This document shows, piece by piece, positions 49,330 to 62,320 of a DNA stretch of 64,000 nucleotides. Position numbers and translations under genes: made by a program. The notes under the pieces are model-generated. The model did no database searches. It was given only the letters and a program-made list of their open reading frames with translations, and had not been told where the DNA came from. Origin of the DNA: Juglans regia (lineage: Eukaryota > Streptophyta > Magnoliopsida > Fagales > Juglandaceae); NCBI RefSeq assembly GCF_001411555.2, contig NC_049912.1:24251722-24315721 (forward strand), in the 5' to 3' direction. The stretch's first letter is position 1, and every line of letters begins with the position of its first letter.

Positions 49330-52300
49330 ATGCAGCTTGGTAAACCCATCTCTCTCTCTCTCTCTCTCCCTCTCTCTCTCTCCATGGTGACGCAGTTTCC
49401 ACTGAAACTCTCTACAGATGGTGGTCCTGGAAAAGTCGTTATCACGCACATCCTCGCCGCCTCCTTCTTCGGATTCATAGCAGCCGCGGCCGCACAATAC
49501 TACCGGCAGAGGTCTAGGCCGGCCAGAGACAACAAAATTATTCCACGGCTAGAAAGGACAGAATCCGGCCGTGTCGGAAAGCTCGAGAGATTCTCCCATT
49601 ATGTTGGTAAATATATTTTTTCCATGAACTTAAAACAAAAAAAGGGCTCTTTCAACTACAAAGCCTACTCTCCACTACTTTTAGTTGAGATAGAGAGATG
49701 TTAAAGATTTAGTTCTGGGGAAAGTTCTGGGGAAAAGATTTAGATTAAATCATTGATATTTGTTGATGTTGCAGCTCGGCAAATGGGATTTTCAGATGCA
49801 AATGAATGTCCCCAACTATGCAAGTTGGCTTACGATTATTTGAAAAAACCCAAAGAGTGCGAGGAGAGAATCTATGCATTTTTCGCGAATGAACCAGACA
49901 CTGAGTCCCTCTACGTGAAGTTGATTGAGGAGTTTGAGAAATGCATCCTCAGCTATTTTGCATTCCATTGGGGTCATGCTTCTTTTATGATTAGTCAGGT
50001 ATGGCTCGGCTCCAAGTCCAGTTTCAAAGCAAACCAAAAAGGGAAAAAAGAAAGAAAGAATGGTAGGCCAATTCTAGAGGAAAACAGCAAGTACAAACAT
50101 TTGGACTTTTTCTTTTCCTTGTTGAAATTAATTATCATCCTCCTTCGTTACTTTGTTCATCTTTATATTTCCTTTGCTGACCTCCTATATACTTATCCTT
50201 TGAATGGTAGGTTTTGAGCATCGAATCCGGCCAAAAAACAAGGCTCAAAGACATGATCTTGGCTGTAACAAGGTGAGTTCCTTTTCAGTTTGCAGTTTAT
50301 TTATTGGGAGAGAAATATTTTAGCCATATTTTATAAAATAAATTCACAAATTAATATGTTTTTAAGTGACGCTTATATAAAATTATTTTTATTATAAATT
50401 AAATTTAATGCATCACATGATACCTAACTTTTATTTTCTGTTTATGATTTTTATATCGATCACTTGGGTGTAATAATTGCTGTGGGCTCAATTAGAATTT
50501 AGATATGATTAGTAATTGCTTTTGATTTTGTACGTTTAATGAGGGCTGTGTAACTCTCATTTAATTTATTTGAAAATAAAATAAAATTCACAGTAAAAAA
50601 TGAAATTTTCAAATAAATTATACTTAAAAAAAAAAAGTATGCTCGCTTCCTGCACAAATGATTTTCCTATGATTAATATTGCCATTCTACTCATGATGTT
50701 TAGTCTCGTTTCACCTTTGATCAGGAAACAAAGAGTTGAAAGGGTGACTAAGGATTTGAAGGTGACAAGGGTGTTCAATACATTGGTGGAAGAGATGAAA
50801 GCAATCTGCAGTGCATCGAAGGGTACTACTGATGAATCAAAATGTACAGAGGTTATGGTGCCAGTGGCCCACAGCGAGAGGAGTCCGGTGCTGCTTCTCA
50901 TGGGTGGTGGCATGGGTGCTGGCAAGAGCACTGTCCTTAAAGATATTCTTAAAGAGTAATTAATTAATAGTTATCTCCAATGCTATTATTAGTATTCACC
51001 ATTATAAACATCATAATCAACATCTCATCTGGTGATTGATGCGAGGCTGGATGTGCTTTTTCCTTTTTTATTTCCCCTTTCGGCAGACCATTCTGGTCAG
51101 AAGCAGAGGCAAGTGTCGTGATAGTAGAGGCAGATGCTTTCAAAGAGACCGACGTTATCTACAGGGCCCTTAGCTCTAGAGGCCATCACACTGACATGCT
51201 TCAAACCGCTGAACTGGTACACATATTTATCGGCTAATTTTCTGCTTAAACGTGACACATTAATATGATTGGGGTATTAACATTCAAGATGAAAAAGTAT
51301 GTTTCTCAACTGACAAGAAAATACTGTTGAATTGCTGGATTTTGATAAGGTGCACCAATCTTCCACCGATGCTGCCTCATCACTGCTAGTAACTGCACTG
51401 AATGAAGGACGGGATGTTATAATGGATGGCACTCTGTCATGGGAGCCCTTCGTTGAACAGACGATTGCTATGGCTCGTAATGTACACAAATGCCGCTACC
51501 GCATGGGGATAGGCTACCAGGTGGCCGACGACGACACCATTACTGAAAATTACTGGGAGCAGGTAGAAGGAGAAGAAGAAGAGGAAGAACAACCAAAACA
51601 AAATGGAAGAGCCACGGTTAGAAAACCTTACAGAATAGAGTTGGTTGGTGTGGTTTGTGATGCTTATTTAGCTGTTGCCAGAGGCATCAGGTACAGTATA
51701 AATTAAACCACCACCACCATTATCTTTGGTTTATTTATTGGTTTTAGGGTCTGAAAGGCTGTTTATATGTGATACTAATCTTCTATATATTCTCTTATGG
51801 GGGAATTTGTGCAGGAGAGCTATAATAATGGGAAGGGCAGTGAGGGTTAATTCACAGTTGAAGTCCCACAAGAGATTTGCGAGTGCGTTTCCAAGATACT
51901 GTCAACTTGTCGATAATGCCAGACTCTACTGCACCAATGCTGTGGCTGGTCCACCCAGGGTAAAAGAAAAAACAAAAAGCTTTTCAATCTTCCCCTCCTG
52001 TTTTTTTTTTTTTTCAATCAACTGGCTCGATTACTGCATAACCATGTGAAATTATAGTTAGGAACCTGATGGTCTGGACTGGCACAGGATTTCTTACAAT
52101 TTTCTAACTCAAGCACATGATTCTATGATGAGTAATCTTACATACAATCGTAGAGTACGCAAGTGCCATGCAATCGTTTTGAGAAAGAGTAGGATCTACT
52201 ATTAAATTTTTATTTATTTTTTTATGTGGATCCCGTATTTACTCACTTTTTTTAAAATGATTGTGCGGCATTTGTACACTTCACGATTGCAAATATCATC

Positions 52301-52851
52301 TCTCTTCTATGATTTGGACAGAGATAGACATAATACGTATACCTCACAACACTAAGTACTAGCCGTGGTCAATGTTAACTCCAGCATTAAATATGGCGGT
52401 CCACATACATTATTTATTTCCTAACCATATAAAGTGTTGGGATCAGATGAGTATAGATATCCTAATTCTACCATTCCATGAAATGTAAAGAAATCTGCAT
52501 GTTTACCTTGTGCATTATATCAAAGCTTAAGTTCGCATGACAGCATAAAAATCAGTAGTTTGAATTACTATATTTTAAGCTGACATGATTGGCATGAATG
52601 TGCAGTTGATAGCACGGAAAGATGGAGAAGACAGGCTGCTGGTCGATACAGAGGAAATCAAATGTTTGACAGAAGTAAGCAGTTTGAATGCTGAAGCAGA
52701 ATCCATATACGAGCTTTACGCGCACCCGAGCCCAATATTTGAGCCCGGTTCCATTTGGAAAGACCTTGTTTTGTCCCCTTCGAGACCTAGCCTTCAGTTG
52801 GAGCTAAGGGCCCGTATTCTTAAAAATGAAAATGCAAAAGGAATAATATAA
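49330..52851 (+). CDS. P-loop NTPase with zeta-toxin-type kinase domain
   Basis: Eight exons (49330-49606, 49775-49998, 50211-50272, 50725-50955, 51087-51216, 51350-51690, 51815-51959, 52606-52851) join in phase into 551 residues. A hydrophobic segment near residues 35-56 (VVITHILAASFFGFIAAAAA) predicts a membrane anchor. The central nucleotide-binding site is GGGMGAGKST (Walker A), followed by EADAFKETDVIY and VIMDGTLSW, as in the zeta-toxin kinase fold. Plants carry such proteins as ordinary single-copy housekeeping-type genes; substrate and role are unknown. No antitoxin-like partner lies nearby, so a toxin-antitoxin role is not suggested. The first ATG (49330) runs through a CT microsatellite encoding an SLSLSL tract; the second ATG (49384) is an equally likely start. 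Confidence 0.85.
49352..49382. repeat. CT microsatellite at the start of the P-loop NTPase gene
   Basis: CT dinucleotides, interrupted by CCCT, lie between the two candidate start codons. If the first ATG is used, length changes that are not multiples of three would shift the frame before the second ATG. Confidence 0.85.
52130..52307 (+). mobile_element. MITE, family A, best-preserved copy, in an intron
   Basis: It begins GAGTAATCTTACATACAATC and ends CACGATTGCAAATATCATCTCTC. The inverted ends of about 60 bp match each other well. It lies in the last intron of the P-loop NTPase gene. Confidence 0.75.
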
Positions 52852-54050
52852 CCCATTCTCTTGCTTTGATTATTTTGCAATGTTTTGCCTTTTGAGGATT
52901 AATGTGGGAAGAAGGTAGATTTAATTAAGGGAAGTGAAACTTTGTGTTTATTGATTGAATTAAGCTGGAGTTTTGTGAATATATCCATGCAATGGAGCTT
53001 TGATCTTCAATCTAAGGCAAGTGTGTTTGTGAGGGAGGGCTCATAGGAGAGATTGGGAATGAGATTTCTTCTTGATCCTTTTATTTTTATTTTTAGTATC
53101 GTTAAGAGGGAACGAACACGCACATGTAACGATTTAAATAAAGAAAAATTCTTCTCATTAGTTACTATTCATTATCCCGTACCTTATGAAAAACACTCTC
53201 ATTTCTTATGAAAAAAAATAAGTAGGATGTGAACTTAAATAGTGGCTGATACATATAATTTTTATAACAAATTTTATTCCAAAATAATGCATGACCTCTT
53301 ATATACCACTTTTGTATACTCAAATATGTAGGGTCGAGATATTGAATATCCTTATAATAAACTTTTGCCATAGATTACGATTGAATTACAATTACATAGA
53401 TTATAGAGTGGAAAGGCAATAAAAATATGTAGGTCTATAGACTATACATGCTAAAATCTACTCCGATGTTGCTGTTCGAGTGTTATCAACATCAACATTA
53501 ATATTCAAAAAAAAAATCAACGTTAAAACACTACACTACAGTTACCACATGTTAGTTTCAATTTTCACGTTTCATTGAAGCTGTCAAGCTCGTATCATTT
53601 CCTAAAATGATTAATTAATTGCTTATGTGGTGGTTTGTTGGAATTTGTCTTGTTTGTGGAACAATATATCCTTAACGTATTGTAAGATATTTTCAGATAT
53701 TTTTTTCTTAAATATCACTCATATACAAAATAATTTTTAATTTTTAATTTTTCATCTAATTATTACAAAATTTTCAAAGTTTTAAATAAAACATAAAAAA
53801 TAATACAATGTTTTCAGATTTTAAAATTAAAATTATATTCAAACAGTTTTTTAACTTTATAATATTTTTATTCAAAATTCTCTCTCATATTTTTTAAAAT
53901 TTAATAAAATATTTTAATTCAAACTAAAGGATCCAAACAATTTCCTTCCGCTTTCTACAATTTACAAAATCTCGGGGACTTTTAAGAAAATTAAAGAAGC
54001 GCAAGTGTCCCTCTCTACAATTTACAAACTTATGGGACTTTTAGTAAGTT
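52852..54050. other. Intergenic between the P-loop NTPase gene and RPS15
   Basis: 3' UTR and AT-rich DNA with no supported gene. Confidence 0.4.
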
Positions 54051-54151
54051 TAAAGAAAATTAAAGGTCCTTTCTACAAAAAATTCACACTCTCAATCTAT
54101 TTAAAGAAAATTAAAGGTCCTTTCTACAAAAAATTCACACTCTCAATCTAG
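54050..54151. repeat. 51-bp tandem duplication in the RPS15 promoter
   Basis: Two identical adjacent copies contain TTAAAGGTCCTTTCTACAAA and end CACTCTCAATCTA. A degenerate third relative (CCCTCTCTACAATTTACAAA) precedes them. They lie about 140-240 bases before the start codon. Confidence 0.9.
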
Positions 54152-54177
54152 GGCTACAGACACAGACACACTACCCA

Positions 54178-54187
54178 CTATATATAC
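54178..54187 (+). promoter_or_regulatory. Probable TATA box of RPS15
   Basis: CTATATATACATC is followed about 30 bases later by AAAGCCCTAGCGG, a telo-box-like GCCCTA context common at ribosomal protein gene promoters. The assignment is by position and motif only. Confidence 0.45.
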
Positions 54188-54286
54188 ATCAATCGACATA
54201 ACCCGAAAGCCCTAGCGGCCACAGATCGAACCCAAGCTTTCTTGCCGATAACTCGATAAGGGATCCTGCGACTCCAAGCTCCAACC

Positions 54287-56015
<1,729 letters not shown>

Positions 56016-56295
56016 AATCATCACAAGAGGCCAGTATTTTTAGACTTGTTGTCAAAGAACCTCCGTGATGATCAAATTTTTGTTTGTTACTCAATCTGGG
56101 TTTTAATGTTTCCATGTTTTGTTGAATCCTTTAATTTGATAAAGAACGTCAGTTTATAGTCAGCAAAGCCTTTGCATTTGATACAATGATTATGTTTTAG
56201 TTTTGATGTTTGACATTTTTTGTGTGCTTTGACAAAGTATCGCAGAGAAGTTTTTTTGGTTTGTTAAGTTTGCACCCTTCATATTCATTAAAAGT

Positions 56296-56435
56296 AGAGC
56301 TTTGCTATTTTTCATCCTCACACACAATAAGCCACATTTTTTTTTATTCGTCTTAAACTTGTTGAATTCTTCTACTCATTATCTATATACCACACATTTG
56401 ATAAGAGAAAAAAATAAAAGTATGCTGTGACCTCT
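56296..56435. mobile_element. MITE, family C copy, downstream of RPS15
   Basis: It starts AGAGCTTTGCTATTTTTCAT, has CTTAAACTTGTTGAATTCTT in the middle and ends AAAAGTATGCTGTGACC. It closely resembles the copy at 4626-4790. Confidence 0.55.
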
Positions 56436-56504
56436 TTGTTTTGGGTCTCCTGAGCATATGACGTCCATGACTTGTAAGGTCAAAGTGTTATTGATCAATT
56501 ATCA

Positions 56505-56596
56505 TAGGTGTAGTTTATAAAGAGGAATAAGGGGAAGCGCCATGCAGGATAGGAGTAGTTTATAAAGAGGAATAAGGGGAAGCGCCATGCAGGTGT
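56505..56596. repeat. 45-bp tandem duplication
   Basis: Two copies with period 45 share TAGTTTATAAAGAGGAATAA and GGGGAAGCGCCATGCAGG and are separated by ATAGGAG. Confidence 0.85.
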
Positions 56597-58394
56597 AGCA
56601 ACGTTTTTATTTAACGCAAAAAACACAACAATTACACTAACGGAGCTGGGAGCCACCCTTTGTTAAATTTGGGTTATTAAATAACACGTGGTATAGTAAT
56701 GATATTAATGAATGGCCTGATTTATGTTGGGATTTGATAAAGTGGTTTCAAAACTGTGTAGTTCTATCACCTCTGCTAAGCGGCATTTGCAAACTGTGGG
56801 TAACGGCTGTATATGGGAGCTTACGTGGAAAGAAAAACAAAAAAGGAAAAGGAAAAAGCAAAGAAAGAAAAATGTAGGAAGGAAAGGAAAATGCAAGATT
56901 TTTCTTCTTCTTCGGTGAGTAGCAGACTAGAGCACAATCAAGGATTACTGATACGTTGAAGCATTTCTCCGCCAAGAAAAAAAAAATTGGGATACGAAAG
57001 AAGTCTTGGATTAACTCCCTCAAACTCTATCTTCTACAAATGTAAGAAACTGAGAGGATATGGCTTGGCCTGCTCAGCTAACCACAAAAATGAAGTAGAA
57101 TTTCTATCGCCTATTAAGGAATACACGAGATGCCTAAAGTATTTTTTTTTCCAACTCACCTGGTAGGGAAAACATGGGGTTTAATTTTACAAACAATTAA
57201 AACACAATGGCCAATGGTTAGCTTCAAACAAAAACCATTATACCTAGGACCCATACGAAGTCTATCCATATAATATGGTTTTGGGTTGTCGAACTTAAGA
57301 GTAGAAAAAGCATTAAGGCCTCATAATGCAACAGCTCAATGGCACAAATGCCGGATGAGTTTTGCACGAGGAACCTTAAATTTGTAGAAAATAATACCTT
57401 AAAAACATAGAATTTTGTGAGTTGCAAAAATTGAGATGAAGTCCAGATCCATTGGATATTATACTACTAAATTATTAACAAAACGTTAAATTGTTAGCTA
57501 AAGATTTGTGAAGAGGTAGAGTAGTTTCGTGAGAGGGAAGATCTCGAAAGATGAAGGGAGGAGGGCTTGTTCGTGGTCTTTGAAGGGAGGGAGTGTTCAT
57601 GGGAAGACGAAGGGGAGGGGACTAAGCACAGATCGTTTTCCATTTAATTGAAACGGTGCCATTTTATTTTCCATGTGGGCACCGACTTCCCAGAAGTTAC
57701 GCACAGCTACTGCAGATAGTTTTTTTTGTAGTTCTAATCCCTAGGGGTTGGTAAGGGCTTTGGTTATTGTGGTTTTCTCTCTCTTGGGTTCTAAGAATTT
57801 ATTGGGCTCATTGGACACGAACTTTTTTCTCGAATACCTTCAAGAAAATCTTTGCTGCGGAGGAAAAAAATGCATGTAGTTCTCTCACATCACAATGTAT
57901 TTATCTTCCTCTTTGCTGTGGGGGAAAAAAAAAAAGTAAAAGAAGAAATAGGATGCATGAAGTTCTCTCACAATGGATCTTAAGGAAAATGAGGCTCCTT
58001 CAATCTTATCCTTATCGTTCGAATATTTTATTTTATTTTTATAATTACAAGTAACAAAAAGATTTATAGAAAATGCTCGTTTTCAGCTTAAACTGTCACT
58101 TTTTCCTTGTTAGAAACATGTTTTATTTTAAACTGTCCTCTTGATAGAAGACCGACCACCTTAGTCAAACCGTTCATTTAATCTTGTTGCTTCTATGCTA
58201 CTTTTTTTCTCAGCTTATAATTAGTTTAATAACCCATACATTACCAGCCAATAAGCTACGGCATCCCCTTTTACCAGTAATTGCCTCGTGCTCAATTAGA
58301 TAGATTAGTAGCTAAGCTTGAGAGTTAAACAGGCGTCTGAATTCTTGTTCAAAGTCAAAAACATAGAAAATCTAACACTTTTTTCTCTTCGGAT
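56597..58394. other. Intergenic, no gene seen
   Basis: No supported gene. An imperfect internal repeat at about 57845-57985 shares ATGCATG and GTTCTCTCACA in both halves. Confidence 0.4.
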
Positions 58395-58575
58395 CATGCT
58401 ACTCATCATTCCACATCATACGCCATACATATTTTAATTTTTTATTTTATTTTATTCATACTAAACTAATTGAATTATTCTACTTATCATCTATACATTA
58501 CATACTTGTTATGAAAAAAAAAAAAAATTAAATTAAAAGAAGTGTGGTGTGTGTGATGCTAAGTAAAATTATTCT
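58395..58575. mobile_element. MITE, family C copy
   Basis: It begins ATCATGCTACTCATCATTCC and ends GAAGTGTGGTGTGTGTGATG, continuing to CTAAGTAAAATTATTC. It lies about 110 bases beyond the stop codon of the minus-strand bHLH gene. Confidence 0.55.
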
Positions 58576-58687
58576 TTTCTCCTTATAGTTGGTACCTAAT
58601 CATTCATAATTTACATGACATAGAAAAAGGGTTAAAAAGATGTTGATTTTCTTTGGCGGCCTACTACCCATTTGGTTTATAGCTTCT

Positions 58688-60371
58688 TCATCCTTCTTCG
58701 TCGAAATGGAGAAGAAGCTTCCTCTCCACTTCATGTAGTGTTATCTCTTTGTCTATTGCCTTTTCAGCATCGTCAGCAGCTCCCACCATCTTTCCAAAAT
58801 CAAAAGAGACAAGCCTATTTAGTATTTGTAAATTAGCATATAAACACCCCACGTGCATAATCCCATTAATTTCCAGTCTTTCAAAAAAAAAAAAAAAAAT
58901 GAAGAAAAGAATAGTAGCAGTAATAAAATGAGAGCAGGTAACCACAGTTCCATCCATATTCCTATATATATATATATATATATATTCATAGACAGGAACT
59001 TTCCTAGCATCACAATCTTCTTAACTTTTAGGTGATTCGTTCTTCAAAATCTAACAATTATTAATTGCAAGCTGAAGGTTCTTTTCTTTTTTAAAATAAA
59101 TTTCATAAATAATTTGCGACAAAATTGAAATGTCTTGAGACAATTAAAAAAGAACAACAAAAAAACCTCTGTACGATCCTTGCACCTAATCCAAAAGATA
59201 CAGGCTTTTTCTTATGTTTGGCTTTATGTCTTGCGATGTTTCACATATTTAAGATGAGATATGCTTGTTTCCAAATTACTGCATGGGCTGCTTGCTAATT
59301 CCTAGAAGTCTTAAAAAGACTTTTTTTTTTTTTAAGTTTTACCGCAGATGAATATTTGGACGTGAATGCCATGTGAATCTAAAAAACTCCAATGGCATCA
59401 GAAGAAATCATTCCAAATGTTCTAGAGTTTTATTATGTGAATGTCATGTGCTGCTACAAGTACCTAAAATAGCTCATGAACAAGAAAACAGCGCCCTACG
59501 CTCACTAGGAATAGTTGGAGATCATCCATGTCCTTATCTCAACATAGACATGCAACAGCTGCTCATAAAAAAAAATAAAACAACTAGAGAGAGAGAGAGA
59601 GAGAGAGAGGACTACCTCGGTTTCAATCTCCAGTTCAGCTGAGAACTCCAGAGCAGAGAAATTTGAACGGATGGTTCTGGTTTTCAGTCCCAAGGTCTTT
59701 AAGCATTTAAGAACTTCCACCATAGAATCAACCCCAGATGAAGGATTAGGCACTCTTACTCTAATCTTGGCTGCCCCTACGTCTCTCTTCCCTTCCACTG
59801 CCACCATGCTTGCTTCAACAACTAATTTGTTTCTCCTTTTCAACTCCTCCACACGCCGTTGCAGCTCTTGAATTTGCTTGGCCACCGTTCGAATAATACA
59901 GCTCTTATCACTCTACACGTACACAAAAAGCACGAAAGAACACAGATTCATAAACAACATGACCTTTTTTTTTTTTAATTAAGACAACCGCACCCATTTA
60001 CAGAAAAAATCCACACTCACCTTGGTTCCAAAAGGCAACACTGAATGCAGGGCCATGTAACTTTGCTTCTGCTTCTCCCTCCTCGCCCGCTCGTTCATCA
60101 TGTGGCGAAAACCCCGTTCTTTCTCGTGCTCTTGGATTTCAATTTTTGGATGCCAACTCCTCCTCAAGAACTCTACCATTCTCTTGTTCATATTGTTTCC
60201 CCGGATCCAACCTGAATTCCAATTCCCTGCCCCAAACTCAATACTGGGTCCCTCTGTGTACGCCACAAAAGCGCTTTGTTTCACCGGCGGAGCCTCATAA
60301 GCATCATACCAGAACATGCCACTCTGCAAATCCTCCCTCTGCAAATCCTGAGGGCAAAACATTTCCATCAT
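58688..60371 (-). CDS. bHLH92: bHLH92-like transcription factor
   Basis: Three exons on the minus strand (60371-60021, 59912-59616, 58789-58688) join in phase into 249 residues. The bHLH domain starts EKERGFRHMMNERARREKQK and SYMALHSVLPFGTK. Its His, Glu and Arg spacing predicts E-box/G-box binding. The leucine-containing second helix (AKQIQELQRRVEELKRR) follows. The remaining C-terminal region (LKTRTIRSNFSALEFSAELE) matches bHLH92. Arabidopsis bHLH92 is induced by salt and other stresses. The start MMEMFCPQDLQ was chosen over an upstream ATG at 60479 because the latter lies at the predicted transcription start. The 2nd intron begins with a GA/CT microsatellite only six bases from the donor. 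Confidence 0.88.
59588..59610. repeat. GA microsatellite beside a splice donor
   Basis: The GA run lies in intron 2 of the bHLH92-like gene, immediately inside the donor (GAG then GTAGTCCTCTC on the minus strand). Confidence 0.85.
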
Positions 60372-60483
60372 TCTTGTCTCTGCCTTTTGTTTTCCCGGGG
60401 GTGTCAAATACCGGCCGTAGCTGTTAAATTGTTGTGTAACGATCGATTGGGATTGGGATTGGGATTGATATACACACACACAT

Positions 60484-60536
60484 GTATATATTATATATAT
60501 ATAGGACTCGTCGAAGCATATTTAACACGTGGTCAA
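60484..60536 (-). promoter_or_regulatory. bHLH92-like promoter: fused W-box/G-box and TATA box
   Basis: On the minus strand TTGACCACGTG (60526-60536) joins a WRKY-type W-box to a G-box. About 25 bases downstream comes TATATATATAATATA (60485-60503), a good TATA box. This arrangement fits a stress-responsive promoter and allows bHLH self-regulation; that is inference. Confidence 0.55.
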
Positions 60537-60810
60537 CGTTGTTGTGTTGGCCTGGGAGAATTTGCCACAGTCAAAGCTTACAAGTTTTCAAGATTGTAGT
60601 TCATCCTAGTCCTGCTCTGAAGCTTGACCACATACTGGAACTTTTGTCATAAACGGCGAACATACAATTCTGTCCGCTGATTTCACATCAGCCGCCCTTG
60701 TTGCACGGCCACAACATTTGGAATACCTACGCTGTACGAGTGACATTCGAGACCAGATATTGACTTAATATTTGCTGCTTGTTATTGACCACGTTTTTGT
60801 ATCGTAATGA
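60537..60810. other. Distal promoter of the bHLH92-like gene
   Basis: No gene seen. The sequence is less AT-rich than beyond 60811. Confidence 0.35.
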
Positions 60811-60965
60811 TATTTGTAATCATATAATAGAGTGTCTAAATTGTCTGATTTTTTTTAAAAAATAAGTAAATATGAAATATATATAATAAAATTAATTTTT
60901 TAATATTAGACCTCTCACTTTTATAAAAAGTATGCAACACTTACATAATCTATAATTATATGTAA
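60811..60965 (-). mobile_element. MITE, family A, minus-oriented, diverged
   Basis: It has the inverted core AAAATTAATTTTTTAATATT and ends CTATAATTATATGTAATATT, the inverse of the family A start. It lies upstream of the bHLH92-like gene. Confidence 0.5.
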
Positions 60966-62320
60966 TATTATTTATAAAAAAAATATATTTTACGTGTATA
61001 TGCATTGTTACCGTGTTATGATAATTACGTATAAAAATAAAAAAAATTATATTAGAAAGTATCAATCGGATAGGAATCACAAAGTTAATTCTTTTTTAAA
61101 TTTAAATTAAAGGGTTCTAGGGTATAAAGCCTACGTAGAAAAAAACGAGACTTATTATTAAAAAATATTTTTCTTTTTATATAAGTAGATTTATCTTTTT
61201 TTTTTCTTAAATAAACAGACTTGCATATTTTAAAATTAAGAAATATTATTTCTCAAAATAAAAAAAATGATGAATTTGTTATTGGTCCATATATTATGCA
61301 ACACTTGTGAGGGCCCATCTACTATTAACAATGGACAAGCAACCGTGTGGTGAACGGAACACCTGATAATCTTATTTTCTAACTTGACTTGAGTTTTTTT
61401 AACGTAACATTTTCCTATTATTGACTGTAACAAAGTAAAGAAAAAAAAGAAAGAATACGAACTGTTTCGTACATGAGTATGCCTCTCATTTTGCTTCATT
61501 TTGACAGTTTATATATTTAATTTTTTTAATAATTAAAAAAATAATTATTAGTATATTGATATTTTTTTATTTTTTAAAAATATTTAAAAAATATTTAAAA
61601 TAAAAATAAAAAGAAAAGAAAAGTACAGGCAAATAGAGGCGACAGAATAGCATCACTAAAGTTTTAATATGTAATATTTACTGACATGACATTTCAAATT
61701 ATTTAGAACTCAGATAACAAATTCATAGTTATTTATAAAGCAGGACTGAATGATTTCACTCAATAGAAACAACATTAGACGCATAGCAGAAGTGTATTTA
61801 TGAACATAAGATGGTGCGAAATTAATTTAATAATCATCATAGACATAGTCAAACAATCTTGTGTTGAAAGTTCAAAGCTTCTTATACATCCATTGATTGT
61901 AAATAAAACTCGGTCAGCTGTACGAGAATAGATCGCCCGCCATTGTTTAAAACCATGTACTTTTCACGTAATGGGGGGGCTTGTTCAGTTTACATAATTT
62001 ACATTTTTGGCTTCCGAGTGCGTCATTGTTTGCAGACTAACAAGCCATCTGAGTTATGATTCCAAGTCTTGCCACAGATAAGGTCAAACTGATCTGCCCT
62101 ACGAGAAATGTGTAGCTCAAGAAATCTAGCAATGATAAGACTAAAGAGTAAAACACCTGACTTTAAAAGCTGAAAAGGTAACAAGAATTTATGGACACAT
62201 GGTTTTGTCTAAATGATTTGTATAGAGTGATTGGCATTCTGGGATCTTATTGCTGCTATAAGCCTTCCACAATCTCACTGTTCTGCCTCACCAACTTAAA
62301 TTGTTGTCCTTTTCCTAGGC
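60966..62320. other. Intergenic between bHLH92-like and CFM3-like genes
   Basis: AT-rich, with a family A fragment near 61140-61200 and an AT-rich repeat near 61505-61660. The right end should hold the CFM3-like 3' UTR (minus strand). Confidence 0.4.

Noticed and set aside
49227..49497. Minus-strand frames encoding RERERERER
   Set aside because: They are the reverse complement of the CT microsatellite at the start of the P-loop NTPase gene.
49330..52851. Bacterial-type toxin-antitoxin system
   Set aside because: The zeta-toxin-type domain is in an intron-rich plant gene and no antitoxin partner is adjacent.
60372..60479. N-terminal extension of bHLH92 with SQSQSQSQ
   Set aside because: The upstream ATG lies at the predicted transcription start and the SQ tract comes from a CAATCC repeat in the 5' leader.
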